NCBI GenBank assembly: GCA_030655075.1
Contig: JAURWE010000055.1
Location: forward strand, 62,001 to 126,000
From: Pararhizobium sp.
Lineage (GTDB): Bacteria > Pseudomonadota > Alphaproteobacteria > Rhizobiales > Rhizobiaceae
Direction of reading: 5' to 3'
Length of the DNA stretch: 64,000 nt
Shown here: positions 54,487-61,899 of the stretch, piece after piece
How positions within the stretch are numbered: position 1 is the first letter of the stretch
Layout of the letters: each line of letters opens with the position of its first letter
Notes under the pieces: generated by a model
Seen by the model: only the letters and a program-made list of their open reading frames with translations
The model's database searches: none
What the model was told of the DNA's origin: nothing
Translations under genes and position numbers: made by a program

Positions 54487-54882
54487 TGTATCGCCTTTCC
54501 TTTGTAGGTCCCATGCATTTCCGCATTGTGTTGAAGACGAATATAGCACGTTTGCACGTGATTTCTCCCCCTTTGATGAAAAAAAATACTTTTTGCCTAA
54601 TTAATGTGCATAAATTTACACCACCCTTGCATATGTCATGGCTTTTTTATTGGCAGAAATCTGTACCTCGCTCCGCCTGCCGGACGACGATTTTGCCCAC
54701 TCAGGAAGCCCTGAGAAACGGCAAAACGGGCTCCGCAGCGCGGAACAGCCTGGAATCTGGCCGATTGCGGGCTGTTTCGCGACTTTGAAGGCAAATTTCA
54801 GGGAGAGACCAAGCTCTGCCGCAGCGTGGCAACGTGCATCGTTAACGCTGAATCACACCCGTGATGCACAAGGCGTTCAGAT

Positions 54883-54898
54883 TGGCACGTCGTATGCA
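54883..54898 (+). promoter_or_regulatory. Sigma-54 promoter of glnII
   Basis: TGGCACG-N4-ATGCA (54883-54898) matches the -24/-12 consensus TGGCACG-N4-TTGCA with one change. It lies 96 bases before the glnII ATG. The rest of 54487-54882 is AT-rich near 54570-54620 and holds no gene; I saw no convincing NtrC dyad by eye, though TGCATCGTTAACG and CGTGATGCAC at 54836-54869 could be degenerate sites. Confidence 0.8.
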
Positions 54899-54993
54899 TA
54901 GTGGTTTGCAGCCGTTGGTGTTCAGGCAGCTGCTGCACAATAGCAGGGCTGAAACGCTCATCGTCCTTCGTACAAACCTATGAAAGGTTCGCA

Positions 54994-56034
54994 ATGACTA
55001 AGTTCAAGCTCGAGTACATCTGGCTCGACGGGTATACGCCGGTACCAAATCTTCGCGGCAAAACCCAGGTAAAAGAATTCGCTGAGTTCCCGGCGCTCGA
55101 GCAGCTGCCGCTGTGGGGCTTCGATGGAAGCTCGACGATGCAGGCAGAAGGCGGAAGCTCGGATTGCGTTCTGAAGCCGGTTGCCATCTACCCGGATCCT
55201 GAGCGCCTCAACGGCGCGCTCGTCATGTGCGAAGTGATGATGCCGGACGGCGTTACACCGCACGCATCCAACAAGCGCGCAACCATCCTTGACGATGAAG
55301 GCACATGGTTCGGCTTCGAGCAGGAATATTTCTTCTACAAGGATGGCCGTCCGCTCGGCTTCCCGACAGCCGGTTTTCCTGCGCCGCAGGGTCCGTACTA
55401 CACCGGCGTTGGCTATTCGAACGTCGGCAACATCGCCCGCGAAATCGTTGAAAAGCATCTCGACGCCTGCCTCGACGCCGGCATCAACCATGAAGGCATC
55501 AATGCCGAAGTGGCCAAGGGCCAGTGGGAATTCCAGATCTTCGGCAAGGGCTCGCGCAAGGCTGCCGACGAAATCTGGATGGCTCGCTACCTGCTGCAGC
55601 GCATGACGGAAAAATACGGCATCGACGTCGAATATCATTGCAAGCCGCTCGGCGACACGGACTGGAATGGTTCGGGCATGCACGCCAACTTCTCGACCGC
55701 TTACATGCGCGAAACCGGCGGCAAGGAATATTTCGAAGCCCTGATGGCTGCTTTCGAAGCAAACCTGATGGACCACATGGACGTCTACGGCCCGGACAAT
55801 GACAAGCGCCTGACCGGCAAGCACGAAACGGCTCCGTGGAACAAGTTCAGCTACGGCGTTGCCGACCGCGGTGCTTCAATCCGCGTTCCGCACAGCTTCG
55901 TCAACAATGGCTATAAGGGTTATCTGGAAGACCGCCGCCCGAACTCGCAGGGCGACCCCTACCAGATCGCTTCGCAGATTCTGAAGACGATCGCTTCGGT
56001 CGCCACGGAAGGCAAGGTTTCGGCAGCCGCATAA
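54994..56034 (+). CDS. glnII: Glutamine synthetase II
   Basis: 346 residues from ATG at 54994, AAAGG upstream. Eukaryotic-type GSII: KLEYIWLDGYTPVPNLRGKTQV (split), PLWGFDGSSTMQAEGGSSDCVLKPVA, FGFEQEYFFYKDGRPLGFP, GINAEVAKGQWEFQIF, NGSGMHANFSTAYMRE and RRPNSQGDPYQIASQILKT. Assimilates ammonia to glutamine in the cytoplasm, not subject to adenylylation. Typical length for rhizobial GlnII. Controlled by sigma-54 and presumably NtrC, with a strong terminator after it. Confidence 0.96.
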   Translation: MTKFKLEYIWLDGYTPVPNLRGKTQVKEFAEFPALEQLPLWGFDGSSTMQAEGGSSDCVLKPVAIYPDPERLNGALVMCEVMMPDGVTPHASNKRATILDDEGTWFGFEQEYFFYKDGRPLGFPTAGFPAPQGPYYTGVGYSNVGNIAREIVEKHLDACLDAGINHEGINAEVAKGQWEFQIFGKGSRKAADEIWMARYLLQRMTEKYGIDVEYHCKPLGDTDWNGSGMHANFSTAYMRETGGKEYFEALMAAFEANLMDHMDVYGPDNDKRLTGKHETAPWNKFSYGVADRGASIRVPHSFVNNGYKGYLEDRRPNSQGDPYQIASQILKTIASVATEGKVSAAA

Positions 56035-56058
56035 GGCCAAAGCCGCAACACCCATAGA

Positions 56059-56090
56059 AAACGGCGTCAATCTCCCGATTGGCGCCGTTT
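56059..56090 (+). terminator. Rho-independent terminator of glnII
   Basis: AAACGGCGTCAATC (56059-56072), loop TCCC, GATTGGCGCCGTTT (56077-56090): a 14-bp stem with one G-U, followed by CTGTTT. It lies 25 bases after the stop. Confidence 0.82.
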
Positions 56091-56138
56091 CTGTTTGCGG
56101 CGATATGCCACCCAGTCGAGCCGTGTATCTGCCGGCAT

Positions 56139-56384
56139 TTACACCTGAATGGGAATTCCGGCTTCCGCGACAGCGGCAAGAAACGCCTTGCGGGCGTTTT
56201 CGGCGGGCTGCTTGCCCTCGATGACGGCAGCGCAAGTGTCGAGCGCCTTGGTCAGGGTCGGGCTGTCGTCGATCGGCCAGTCCTCGATCATCGCCCAGGA
56301 CGCTTCGGTGGTGTTGGAAATGGTCGTGTACTGCCCCGGTCCCTCAAGGGCGAGCGTCACGCTTTTGCTCCAGTTTTTAGACAT
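56139..56384 (-). CDS. DUF982 family protein
   Basis: 81 residues from ATG at 56384 (AGGAG upstream; a GTG at 56396 is possible). Contains SKSVTLALEGPGQYTTISNTTEASWAMIEDWPI (split) and ALDTCAAVIEGKQPAENARKAFLAAVAEAGI, the DUF982 pattern (rhizobial, often multicopy; no known function). Convergent with glnII; sits just downstream of the small-RNA locus. Confidence 0.8.
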   Translation of the reverse strand: MSKNWSKSVTLALEGPGQYTTISNTTEASWAMIEDWPIDDSPTLTKALDTCAAVIEGKQPAENARKAFLAAVAEAGIPIQV

Positions 56385-56560
56385 TCGGACAAGCACTCCT
56401 GCGGCACGATTTCGCTTCAGCTGTAGACCATTCCCATCCAGAAAAGAATGGCGCGCGGCTAAATCATGTTGCTGCTCGCTTTGGATTCAAGACCACATTG
56501 CGCGGCTGAAACCCTGCGGCGCTGGTCTTGCGATAAAATGTGATGGAAAGTCCCCGCCAG

Positions 56561-56720
56561 AAACCAAAAAGCCTGCCGCGGGAGGAGGTGCGGCAGGCTT
56601 TTCGAAAATAACCGAACAGCGGCTGGGAGGAGGAGTGCCGCTATTCCTACAGACGTACCTGGGAGGAGGAGTGGGCCGTCTGAAACACAAAGCTCTGCGG
56701 GAGGAGGTGCATTGCTTCGA
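56561..56720 (-). ncRNA. Small-RNA locus with four CCTCCTCCC hairpins (CcsR/'cuckoo' type)
   Basis: On the minus strand four hairpins each carry CCTCCTCCC in the loop, the complement of a Shine-Dalgarno core. SL1 56717-56690 (stems AAGC/GCTT and TGC/GCA), SL2 56682-56650 (CAGACG/CGTCTG), SL3 56642-56618 (AGCGGC/GCCGCT, loop ACTCCTCCTCCCA), SL4 56602-56567 (13-bp stem AAAAGCCTGCCGC with a T-run TTTTTGGTTT, i.e. a terminator carrying the motif). Motifs are at 56699-56707, 56661-56669, 56625-56633 and 56580-56588. Pairs of hairpins with the second a terminator, next to DUF1127 genes on the same strand, define the CcsR/cuckoo RNAs of alphaproteobacteria. Candidate promoter TTGAAA-N15-TATGAT precedes SL1 (about 56753-56727). 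Confidence 0.8.
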
Positions 56721-56841
56721 TAACCAGATCATACGCGAAACCTGCACATTTCAAATATACGATGTTGCACTGCAGCTATGCAAAAATATTGTAGCTCGAA
56801 CAATCGACACAAAGACGTATCCGGCGATGCAAAAAACGAAA

Positions 56842-56868
56842 AACGCCCACTCGAAAAGAGCGGGCGTT
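56842..56868 (-). terminator. Terminator of the first DUF1127 gene
   Basis: Minus strand AACGCCCGCTC (56868-56858), loop TTTTC, GAGTGGGCGTT (56852-56842), then TTTCGTTTTTT (56841-56831). Eleven pairs with one G-U. It would separate the DUF1127 transcript from the small-RNA locus unless read through or the RNAs have their own promoter. Confidence 0.82.
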
Positions 56869-56896
56869 CTTGAAAACTTGCGAACCAGTCCGGCTG

Positions 56897-57043
56897 TTAA
56901 CGGCCGACGGCAGCGCGGGCTACGGCCCGGATGTCGGCGCGGTCGATGCCGAGGTCGTGCAGTTCGCGGGTCGACATGCGGCCGAGTTCATTGACGGTCT
57001 GGTTGAACTTGCGCCAGTTGTTGAAGGAGCGTGCGACGTTCAT
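56897..57043 (-). CDS. DUF1127 protein, copy 1
   Basis: 48 residues from ATG at 57043, with GAAAGG upstream. Sequence MNVARSFNNWRKFNQTVNEL followed by GRMSTRELHDLGIDRADIRAVARAAVGR; the LSxRELxDLGIDRxDI core defines DUF1127. Small Arg-rich, probably RNA-binding proteins; in Rhodobacter the DUF1127 protein CcaF1 is encoded next to CcsR RNAs and influences their maturation. Identical at about 83% to copy 2 (57276-57422), including the 5' leader. Too short for most gene callers. Confidence 0.92.
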   Translation of the reverse strand: MNVARSFNNWRKFNQTVNELGRMSTRELHDLGIDRADIRAVARAAVGR

Positions 57044-57222
57044 GGTAATCCCCTTTCCTGAGGGCTTGTTGACGTCAGCAACCTCTCTAAGTCCCGGCGT
57101 CGTTTCGATGATTGGAATATAAGCCTTTTCACCCGAAACAGTAGCGCCAATGCCTCAGAGCAACCATGCGGCTTGTGCATGGCTTGGGTAAAATCGATGC
57201 ATTTTTGCCCTGATAAAGACAA

Positions 57223-57250
57223 AAACGCCCGCTCCGGAGAGCAGGCGTTT
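57223..57250 (-). terminator. Terminator of the second DUF1127 gene
   Basis: Minus strand AAACGCCTGCTC (57250-57239), loop TCCG, GAGCGGGCGTTT (57234-57223) followed by TTGT. Twelve pairs with one G-U. It closely resembles the terminator at 56842-56868, as expected of a duplicated unit. Confidence 0.82.
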
Positions 57251-57275
57251 CCAAATGGTTAAGACAATGCCGCTG

Positions 57276-57422
57276 TTAGCGAGCGATTGATGCGCGGGCG
57301 ACGGAGCGGATGTCGGCACGGTCGATGCCGAGGTCGTGCAGTTGGCGGGCCGACATACGGCCGAGTTCGGAAACAGTCTGGTTGAACTTGCGCCAGTTGT
57401 TGAAGGAGCGTGCGACGTTCAT
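57276..57422 (-). CDS. DUF1127 protein, copy 2
   Basis: 48 residues from ATG at 57422: MNVARSFNNWRKFNQTVSEL then GRMSARQLHDLGIDRADIRSVARASIAR. First 17 residues are identical to copy 1. The leader (57423-57480) matches copy 1's leader nearly base for base (AGGAAAGGGGATTACC before ATG), and further upstream GCAACCATGC and CAGTAGCGC are shared, so gene, leader, promoter and terminator were duplicated. The 182-bp upstream gap (57423-57604) contains no other gene. Confidence 0.92.
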   Translation of the reverse strand: MNVARSFNNWRKFNQTVSELGRMSARQLHDLGIDRADIRSVARASIAR

Positions 57423-57604
57423 GGTAATCCCCTTTCCTGAGGGCTTGATGACGTCAGCAACCTCTTCAGCCCCGGCGTCGTTTCGATGACCGATATGTAT
57501 GACTATTTGCTTTCGTGCAGTAGCGCGAATATATCAATGCAACCATGCAGTTTATGCAATGGTTCAGAATTACCTGCTCGCACACCGAAGCCCTTCGCCG
57601 GACT

Positions 57605-58519
57605 CTACTGCCAGATCCGGTCGATAACATCGAAGGCCAGCGCGACATTGGGGTCTGAGCGTCGCTCGCGCAGGCAGACAAAGGCCAAGGCTGTTTCCAG
57701 GCGGACTGCATCGGCAACAACCAGTCCATGCGCCTGCCGTTCGCTGAGCGCGATCGATTCCCGGCAGAGGCTAAGGCCAAGGCCGGTGCGCACCATGGCC
57801 AGCATCGACGCCTCCTGGTCGACGAGCGCCACGACGTTCTGCTTGAGGCCGAGACTGCCGAGATGCCGGGCCAGCAGACGGTGATGCACCGAGGCCGATG
57901 GCGTGCCGATCCAGGGAAGACCGGCCAGGTCTTTCCAGTCCCTGCCGACCACGAGGCTGGCAAAGACGGGTGGAGCCACCACCCGGTAGGTCAGACGGGA
58001 GAGCGGTTTTATGAAAAACTTTATGTCTGCCGGCGCATCGAGCGCCTCGCTGCTCGTACCGAAATCATCAAGATCGCCAAGGAAGAAGCCGGCATCGAGC
58101 TCGTTGCGCTTCAGACCCATCGCGACCTCGCCGCTCATGCTTTGGCGCAGCACGGTTTCGATCCCCGGTCCGCTCTCGACCAGACCCTGCAAGAAGGCAC
58201 CAAGGCGCGTGAAGTCCGGATCGATGATTGTGCCGATCCTGAGCCTGCCCCGCAGCTGCGCCGTCAGATGCCGCGCCGTTTGCTGGAATTCGGTTGCGGC
58301 GGCAAGCACCTGCTCACCTTTAACCGCCAGCAGTGCGCCATCGCGGGTGAGTTCCAGTCCGTCAGACGTGCGGTGAAACAGGGTCAGCCCCAGCTCGTTG
58401 GCCAGGCGCTTGAGCTGGAGGCTGATGGCCGGTTGCGTCAGGTGCAGCAGGGTGGCCGCCCGCGTGACATTGCCCTCGCGCGCAACGGTAACAAAGGCTC
58501 GCAGCAATCGCAGGTCCAC
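57605..58519 (-). CDS. LysR-family transcriptional regulator
   Basis: 304 residues from GTG at 58519 (AGGTGG five bases upstream). HTH: LRLLRAFVTVAREGNVTRAATLLHLTQPAISLQLKRLANELGL (split, residues 3-45), then the inducer domain with RLRIGTIIDPDFTRLGAF. Divergent from the GMC oxidoreductase gene at 58659, which it probably controls; the gap (58520-58658) has ATAACAGATATTTATA-like AT-rich sequence typical of LysR sites. Confidence 0.92.
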   Translation of the reverse strand: MDLRLLRAFVTVAREGNVTRAATLLHLTQPAISLQLKRLANELGLTLFHRTSDGLELTRDGALLAVKGEQVLAAATEFQQTARHLTAQLRGRLRIGTIIDPDFTRLGAFLQGLVESGPGIETVLRQSMSGEVAMGLKRNELDAGFFLGDLDDFGTSSEALDAPADIKFFIKPLSRLTYRVVAPPVFASLVVGRDWKDLAGLPWIGTPSASVHHRLLARHLGSLGLKQNVVALVDQEASMLAMVRTGLGLSLCRESIALSERQAHGLVVADAVRLETALAFVCLRERRSDPNVALAFDVIDRIWQ

Positions 58520-58658
58520 AGGATCCACCTATAAATATCTGTTATAATGCTGAGGTCCATTTATCATTGGATTTTGCTGCAGGATAGCCTTTAGCTTGCA
58601 AGTGCCCACGATGAGGAGTCGCGGGAATTATAAAGCATTCGGGAGGACTTGCGGAGCA

Positions 58659-60326
58659 ATGGATGTGTTCGACTATATCATCGTTGGCGCCGGTTCGGCC
58701 GGGTGCCTGCTGGCAAACCGTCTTAGCCGCGATCCCAACCGGCGCGTACTTTTGATCGAAGCCGGTCGCAGAGACAATTACCCGTGGATCCATATTCCTG
58801 TCGGCTATCTCTACTGCATCGGCAATCCGCGCACAGACTGGCTTTACAAGACCGAGCCGGAAGCGGGCCTGAACGGCCGGTCGCTGCGCTATCCGCGCGG
58901 CAAGACGCTGGGAGGCTGCTCGTCGATCAACGGCATGATCTACATGCGCGGCCAATCGCGCGACTATGACGGATGGGCCAAAGAGACGGGCGACAGCGCC
59001 TGGTCTTGGGAAAATTCCCTGCCCGACTTCAAGGCGCATGAGGATCACTACCGTCTCGACAGGGGCGCCGATCCCGAAACCGGTGGCAACAGCCGCTTCT
59101 CCGATCTGCATGGCCATGGTGGCGAATGGCGGATCGAGAGGCAGCGGCTGAAATGGGACATTCTCGAATCCTTCGCCGATGCCGCTGTCGAGGCGGGCAT
59201 TCCACGTTCGCCGGATTTCAACAGCGGCGACAATGAAGGTGTCGGCTATTTCGAGGTCAACCAGAAATCCGGCTGGCGCTGGAACACCTCGAAAGCCTTT
59301 CTGCGGCCGATCCGCCATCGGCGCAACCTGACGGTCTGGACGGAGGCAGAGGTCGACAGGCTGCTGATCGAGACGATGGGGGATGGGCGCAAGCGCTGTA
59401 CGGGCGTCTCTATCTATCGCGGCAATACCCGTATTTCCGTCCGGGCGGGGCGCGAGGTGATCCTGTCGGCCGGCGCCATCGGCTCACCGCATATTCTGCA
59501 GCTCTCGGGCATCGGACCTGCGGCGACGTTGAAAAGCGCCGGCATCGATGTCGAACACGCCCTGCCCGGCGTCGGTGAAAACCTGCAAGACCATCTGCAG
59601 ATCCGGGCGGTGTTCAAGGTGAAAGATGCCCGCACGCTGAACACGCTGGCCAACAGCCTCTTCGGCAAGGCGAAAATCGGGCTGGAATATGCGCTGAAGC
59701 GCAGCGGGCCGATGAGCATGTCGCCGTCGCAGCTCGGTGCCTTTACCCGCTCCGATCCCGGCCGTGCGCACGCCAATCTGGAATATCATGTGCAGCCGCT
59801 CAGTCTCGATGCTTTCGGGGAGCCGCTGCATGCCATTCCGGCCTTTACCGCCAGCGTCTGCAATCTCAATCCCACCAGCCGGGGCAGCGTCCGGGTCCGC
59901 GCTGGAGATCGCGGAGCGGCTCCGGCCATCGCGCCGAATTATCTCAGTACGACTGAGGATCGCAAGATCGCTGCCGACAGCATCCGGCAGATCCGCGCGA
60001 TTGTCAGCCAGCCGGCACTTGCCAGATACAGGCCTGAAGAGTGGAAGCCCGGCGTCGCCTTCCAGAGCGACGAAGAGCTGGCACACCTGGCCGGCGACAT
60101 CGCCAACACGATCTTTCATCCTGTTGGCACGGTGAAAATGGGACGGCAGGACGATCCGATGGCGGTGCTCGACAGCCGTCTGCGGGTGCGCGGCGTCGAG
60201 GGGTTGCGGGTGATCGACGCCAGCGTCATGCCGACGATCACCAGCGGCAATACAAGTGCGCCGACGATGATGATCGCCGAGAAGGCAGCACGCTGGATCA
60301 CTGAGGATTCACGCGGTCAATCATAA
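58659..60326 (+). CDS. GMC oxidoreductase (choline dehydrogenase-like)
   Basis: 555 residues from ATG at 58659 (CGGAG close upstream); earlier starts enter the divergent promoter. FAD motif GAGSAGCLLANRLS (11-24), LLIEAGRRD, GMC signature GKTLGGCSSINGMIYMRGQ (about 81-99), SAGAIGSPHILQLSGIGP and C-terminal HPVGTVKMG/IDASVMPTITSGNTSAPTMMIAEKAA with the catalytic His and Asn. This is the BetA/alcohol dehydrogenase architecture. The substrate is not deducible; betA proper is usually with betB/betI, which are absent here. Third GMC gene in the window. Confidence 0.92.
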   Translation: MDVFDYIIVGAGSAGCLLANRLSRDPNRRVLLIEAGRRDNYPWIHIPVGYLYCIGNPRTDWLYKTEPEAGLNGRSLRYPRGKTLGGCSSINGMIYMRGQSRDYDGWAKETGDSAWSWENSLPDFKAHEDHYRLDRGADPETGGNSRFSDLHGHGGEWRIERQRLKWDILESFADAAVEAGIPRSPDFNSGDNEGVGYFEVNQKSGWRWNTSKAFLRPIRHRRNLTVWTEAEVDRLLIETMGDGRKRCTGVSIYRGNTRISVRAGREVILSAGAIGSPHILQLSGIGPAATLKSAGIDVEHALPGVGENLQDHLQIRAVFKVKDARTLNTLANSLFGKAKIGLEYALKRSGPMSMSPSQLGAFTRSDPGRAHANLEYHVQPLSLDAFGEPLHAIPAFTASVCNLNPTSRGSVRVRAGDRGAAPAIAPNYLSTTEDRKIAADSIRQIRAIVSQPALARYRPEEWKPGVAFQSDEELAHLAGDIANTIFHPVGTVKMGRQDDPMAVLDSRLRVRGVEGLRVIDASVMPTITSGNTSAPTMMIAEKAARWITEDSRGQS

Positions 60327-60350
60327 GCCTAAGACGCGGCTTCAGACCCA

Positions 60351-60602
60351 TCAGCCGACCGTGCGGCGGGCTGTCTCCTGAACGCCGTGAGCAGGCCCCT
60401 CTTCGCGAACCTCGCGCGGTGTCGGCGCGGTGATGACACCGTGGTCCGAATCGTGGACGTCCTGCCCTTTCGATCCATCGGCTGCCCTTGGCTCTTCGCG
60501 GCTACGGCTGCTGCGCTGCGTTTCGCGCAAGCTCGTCGCCTCATCGATGAGCGCCGTTAGCTCGTTTTCCGAAAGATCGGACAGATCGAAAGTCTTGGCC
60601 AT
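60351..60602 (-). CDS. Small acidic hypothetical protein
   Basis: 83 residues from ATG at 60602. MAKTFDLSDLSENELTALID at the start may form a short helix; the remainder (REEPRAADGSKGQDVHDSDHG) is low-complexity, charged and probably disordered. I do not recognise a family. Converges with the GMC gene, 24 bp apart. RBS GGAGATC is present upstream (about 60607-60613), supporting that it is real. Confidence 0.6.
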   Translation of the reverse strand: MAKTFDLSDLSENELTALIDEATSLRETQRSSRSREEPRAADGSKGQDVHDSDHGVITAPTPREVREEGPAHGVQETARRTVG

Positions 60603-60690
60603 GATGATCTCCTTGTCTGGCTTGAATCCAGAGCTAAACGCACGAAGGGCCTAATCGGCCAAGGGTGAGGCAAATTTTGTTCGGAAGGGA

Positions 60691-61302
60691 TCAGACCGAT
60701 CTCCTTGCTTCCGCACCTGCCGCGATGGTCAAGACGAAATCGTCCAGTTCCTGTTCGAGCCGTTCGAGGGGAACACCGACAAACCGCGCCTCGAGGCTGA
60801 TGCTGATGACGCCGTGCACCGCTCCAAACAGGGTTCGGGCGCGGCTGGCGCGTTCTTCCGGCGTCAGGTTTGGCTGCAGCTCACCAAGTGGTTCCGCGAT
60901 TGCATCCATCAGAAACAGGTGCTCGGCGAGATGCCATTGCGGAGTTTCGCGTCCTTCCGGCAGAGCGCGTTCGAACAGAGCTTTCCACAGATTCCGGTGT
61001 GTGGCCGTGAAGGCCAGATACCCGCGCGCCAGGTTGCGAAGGCGATCCGTTGGCGAGCGATCTTTGACCTCTGACAGCGCGAGAGTCTCTTCAAGAACTT
61101 TCAGGGTGCCGGAATTCACGTGAATGACAAGCTCGTCGAGATCAGCAAAGGCCGTGTAGAGGCCGCCCAGAGCGCAGCCCGCATCCTGCGTGACATCACG
61201 GGCACGCAGATTGGCCAGCCCATCGGCGGCGATACGATTGCGGGCGGCCTCGATCAAACGCGCCCGCAGATCTTCCCGTTTTTCTTCTCTTCGCCCTGCC
61301 AT
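60691..61302 (-). CDS. TetR-family transcriptional repressor
   Basis: 203 residues from ATG at 61302 (MAGRREEKREDLRARLIEA); ATG at 61314 would add four. The open frame continues to 61353 but this would cover an operator. HTH: ARNRIAADGLANLRARDVTQDAGCALGGLYTAFADLDEL (split, about 20-58), C-terminal WHG-like ligand domain. Three copies of a TGAAC-type palindrome lie between it and the divergent pspA remnant, so it evidently regulated itself and that operon. Confidence 0.9.
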   Translation of the reverse strand: MAGRREEKREDLRARLIEAARNRIAADGLANLRARDVTQDAGCALGGLYTAFADLDELVIHVNSGTLKVLEETLALSEVKDRSPTDRLRNLARGYLAFTATHRNLWKALFERALPEGRETPQWHLAEHLFLMDAIAEPLGELQPNLTPEERASRARTLFGAVHGVISISLEARFVGVPLERLEQELDDFVLTIAAGAEARRSV

Positions 61303-61323
61303 GAACCGTTCCATCTCGAAAAA

Positions 61324-61394
61324 TGAACGTCGTTCAAAATAATCCTTGAACAACGTTCATGTTTGCGGTACATATAAATCATGAACAACGTTCA
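61324..61394. promoter_or_regulatory. Three TetR operators (TGAACnnnGTTCA)
   Basis: TGAACGTCGTTCA (61324-61336), TGAACAACGTTCA (61347-61359) and TGAACAACGTTCA (61382-61394): 13-bp palindromes with 5-bp arms (six for the first). Centres are 23 and 35 bp apart. They cover the divergent promoters of the TetR gene and of the remnant at 61412. Confidence 0.8.
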
Positions 61395-61411
61395 TACATA
61401 GGAGGTAGACA

Positions 61412-61775
61412 ATGTTCAATCTAATTCTCTCCCTGCTGCGCGGTCGTGCTCATGAGGCGGAAGAGAGTTTCGCCGATCGCAACGCCGTTCCCCTTCTCGC
61501 CCAGCAGATCCGTGATGCGGCTGCGGCCATCCAGTCCGCCCAGCGGACTGTCGCCGTCGCCATTGCCCAGAACCAGCAGGAAAAGACGCAGCATGTGGCC
61601 ATCCTGCGCAGCATAAACACTCCTCCAGCTGGGTCAGCTTTTCGTATCTCTCCTTCGGCACGGCCGCCTTCATGCTGGCCGCCGGCCTCTACCTGATGCC
61701 GCTCGATCTTTGGGGCAAAGGTTAGCTCACCATGGGTATCCTGATGCTGGTGCAAACCACCGTCAACATCCCTGC
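61412..61775 (+). pseudogene. Remnant of PspA/IM30-YiaA operon, deleted and frameshifted
   Basis: An intact GGAGG and ATG (61412) open a frame whose first 65 residues (MFNLILSLLRGRAHEAEESF, LLAQQIRDAAAAIQSAQRTV, AVAIAQNQQEK) are the N-terminus of a PspA/IM30-family protein, normally about 220-230 long. From about 61608 another frame encodes a YiaA/YiaB two-helix segment (SSSWVSFSYLSFGTAAFMLA, GLYLMPLDLWGKG), interrupted by a TAG at 61723-61725 (Tyr codon expected) and continuing as LTMGILMLVQTTVNI until about 61775. The simplest explanation is a deletion that removed most of pspA and the start of yiaA, followed by a nonsense mutation. The 284-base reading frame to 61696 is a chimera without known function. 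Confidence 0.75.
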
Positions 61776-61899
61776 TCGTCAATTTCGATCGCAACGGCGA
61801 AAATTAAAATCCGCCTTCACCACGCGATAGAGTTGTTGCCGTGTTCAATTTTCGGGTAACGACTCTATGGCTTCCTGCTGTCACAACGAGGAACCCGTC

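Noticed and set aside
56580..56710. Four GGGAGGAGG repeats as a CRISPR or simple tandem repeat
   Set aside because: Spacing is irregular (45, 36 and 38 bases), the repeats are only 9 bases long, and each sits precisely in the loop of a hairpin; RNA structure is the better explanation.
56149..56994. Plus-strand 281-codon frame across the hairpin region
   Set aside because: It runs through DUF982, four hairpins and a DUF1127 gene on the opposite strand and has no domain; the sequence is explained by structure on the minus strand.
58659..60326. betA choline dehydrogenase
   Set aside because: The fold fits, but betB, betI and betC are not adjacent and a LysR gene is divergent instead, so the specific name is not supported.
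61412..61696. Intact small membrane protein gene
   Set aside because: The first 65 residues are PspA-like and the rest is out of frame with a YiaA segment; the frame is more likely a deletion product than a native gene.
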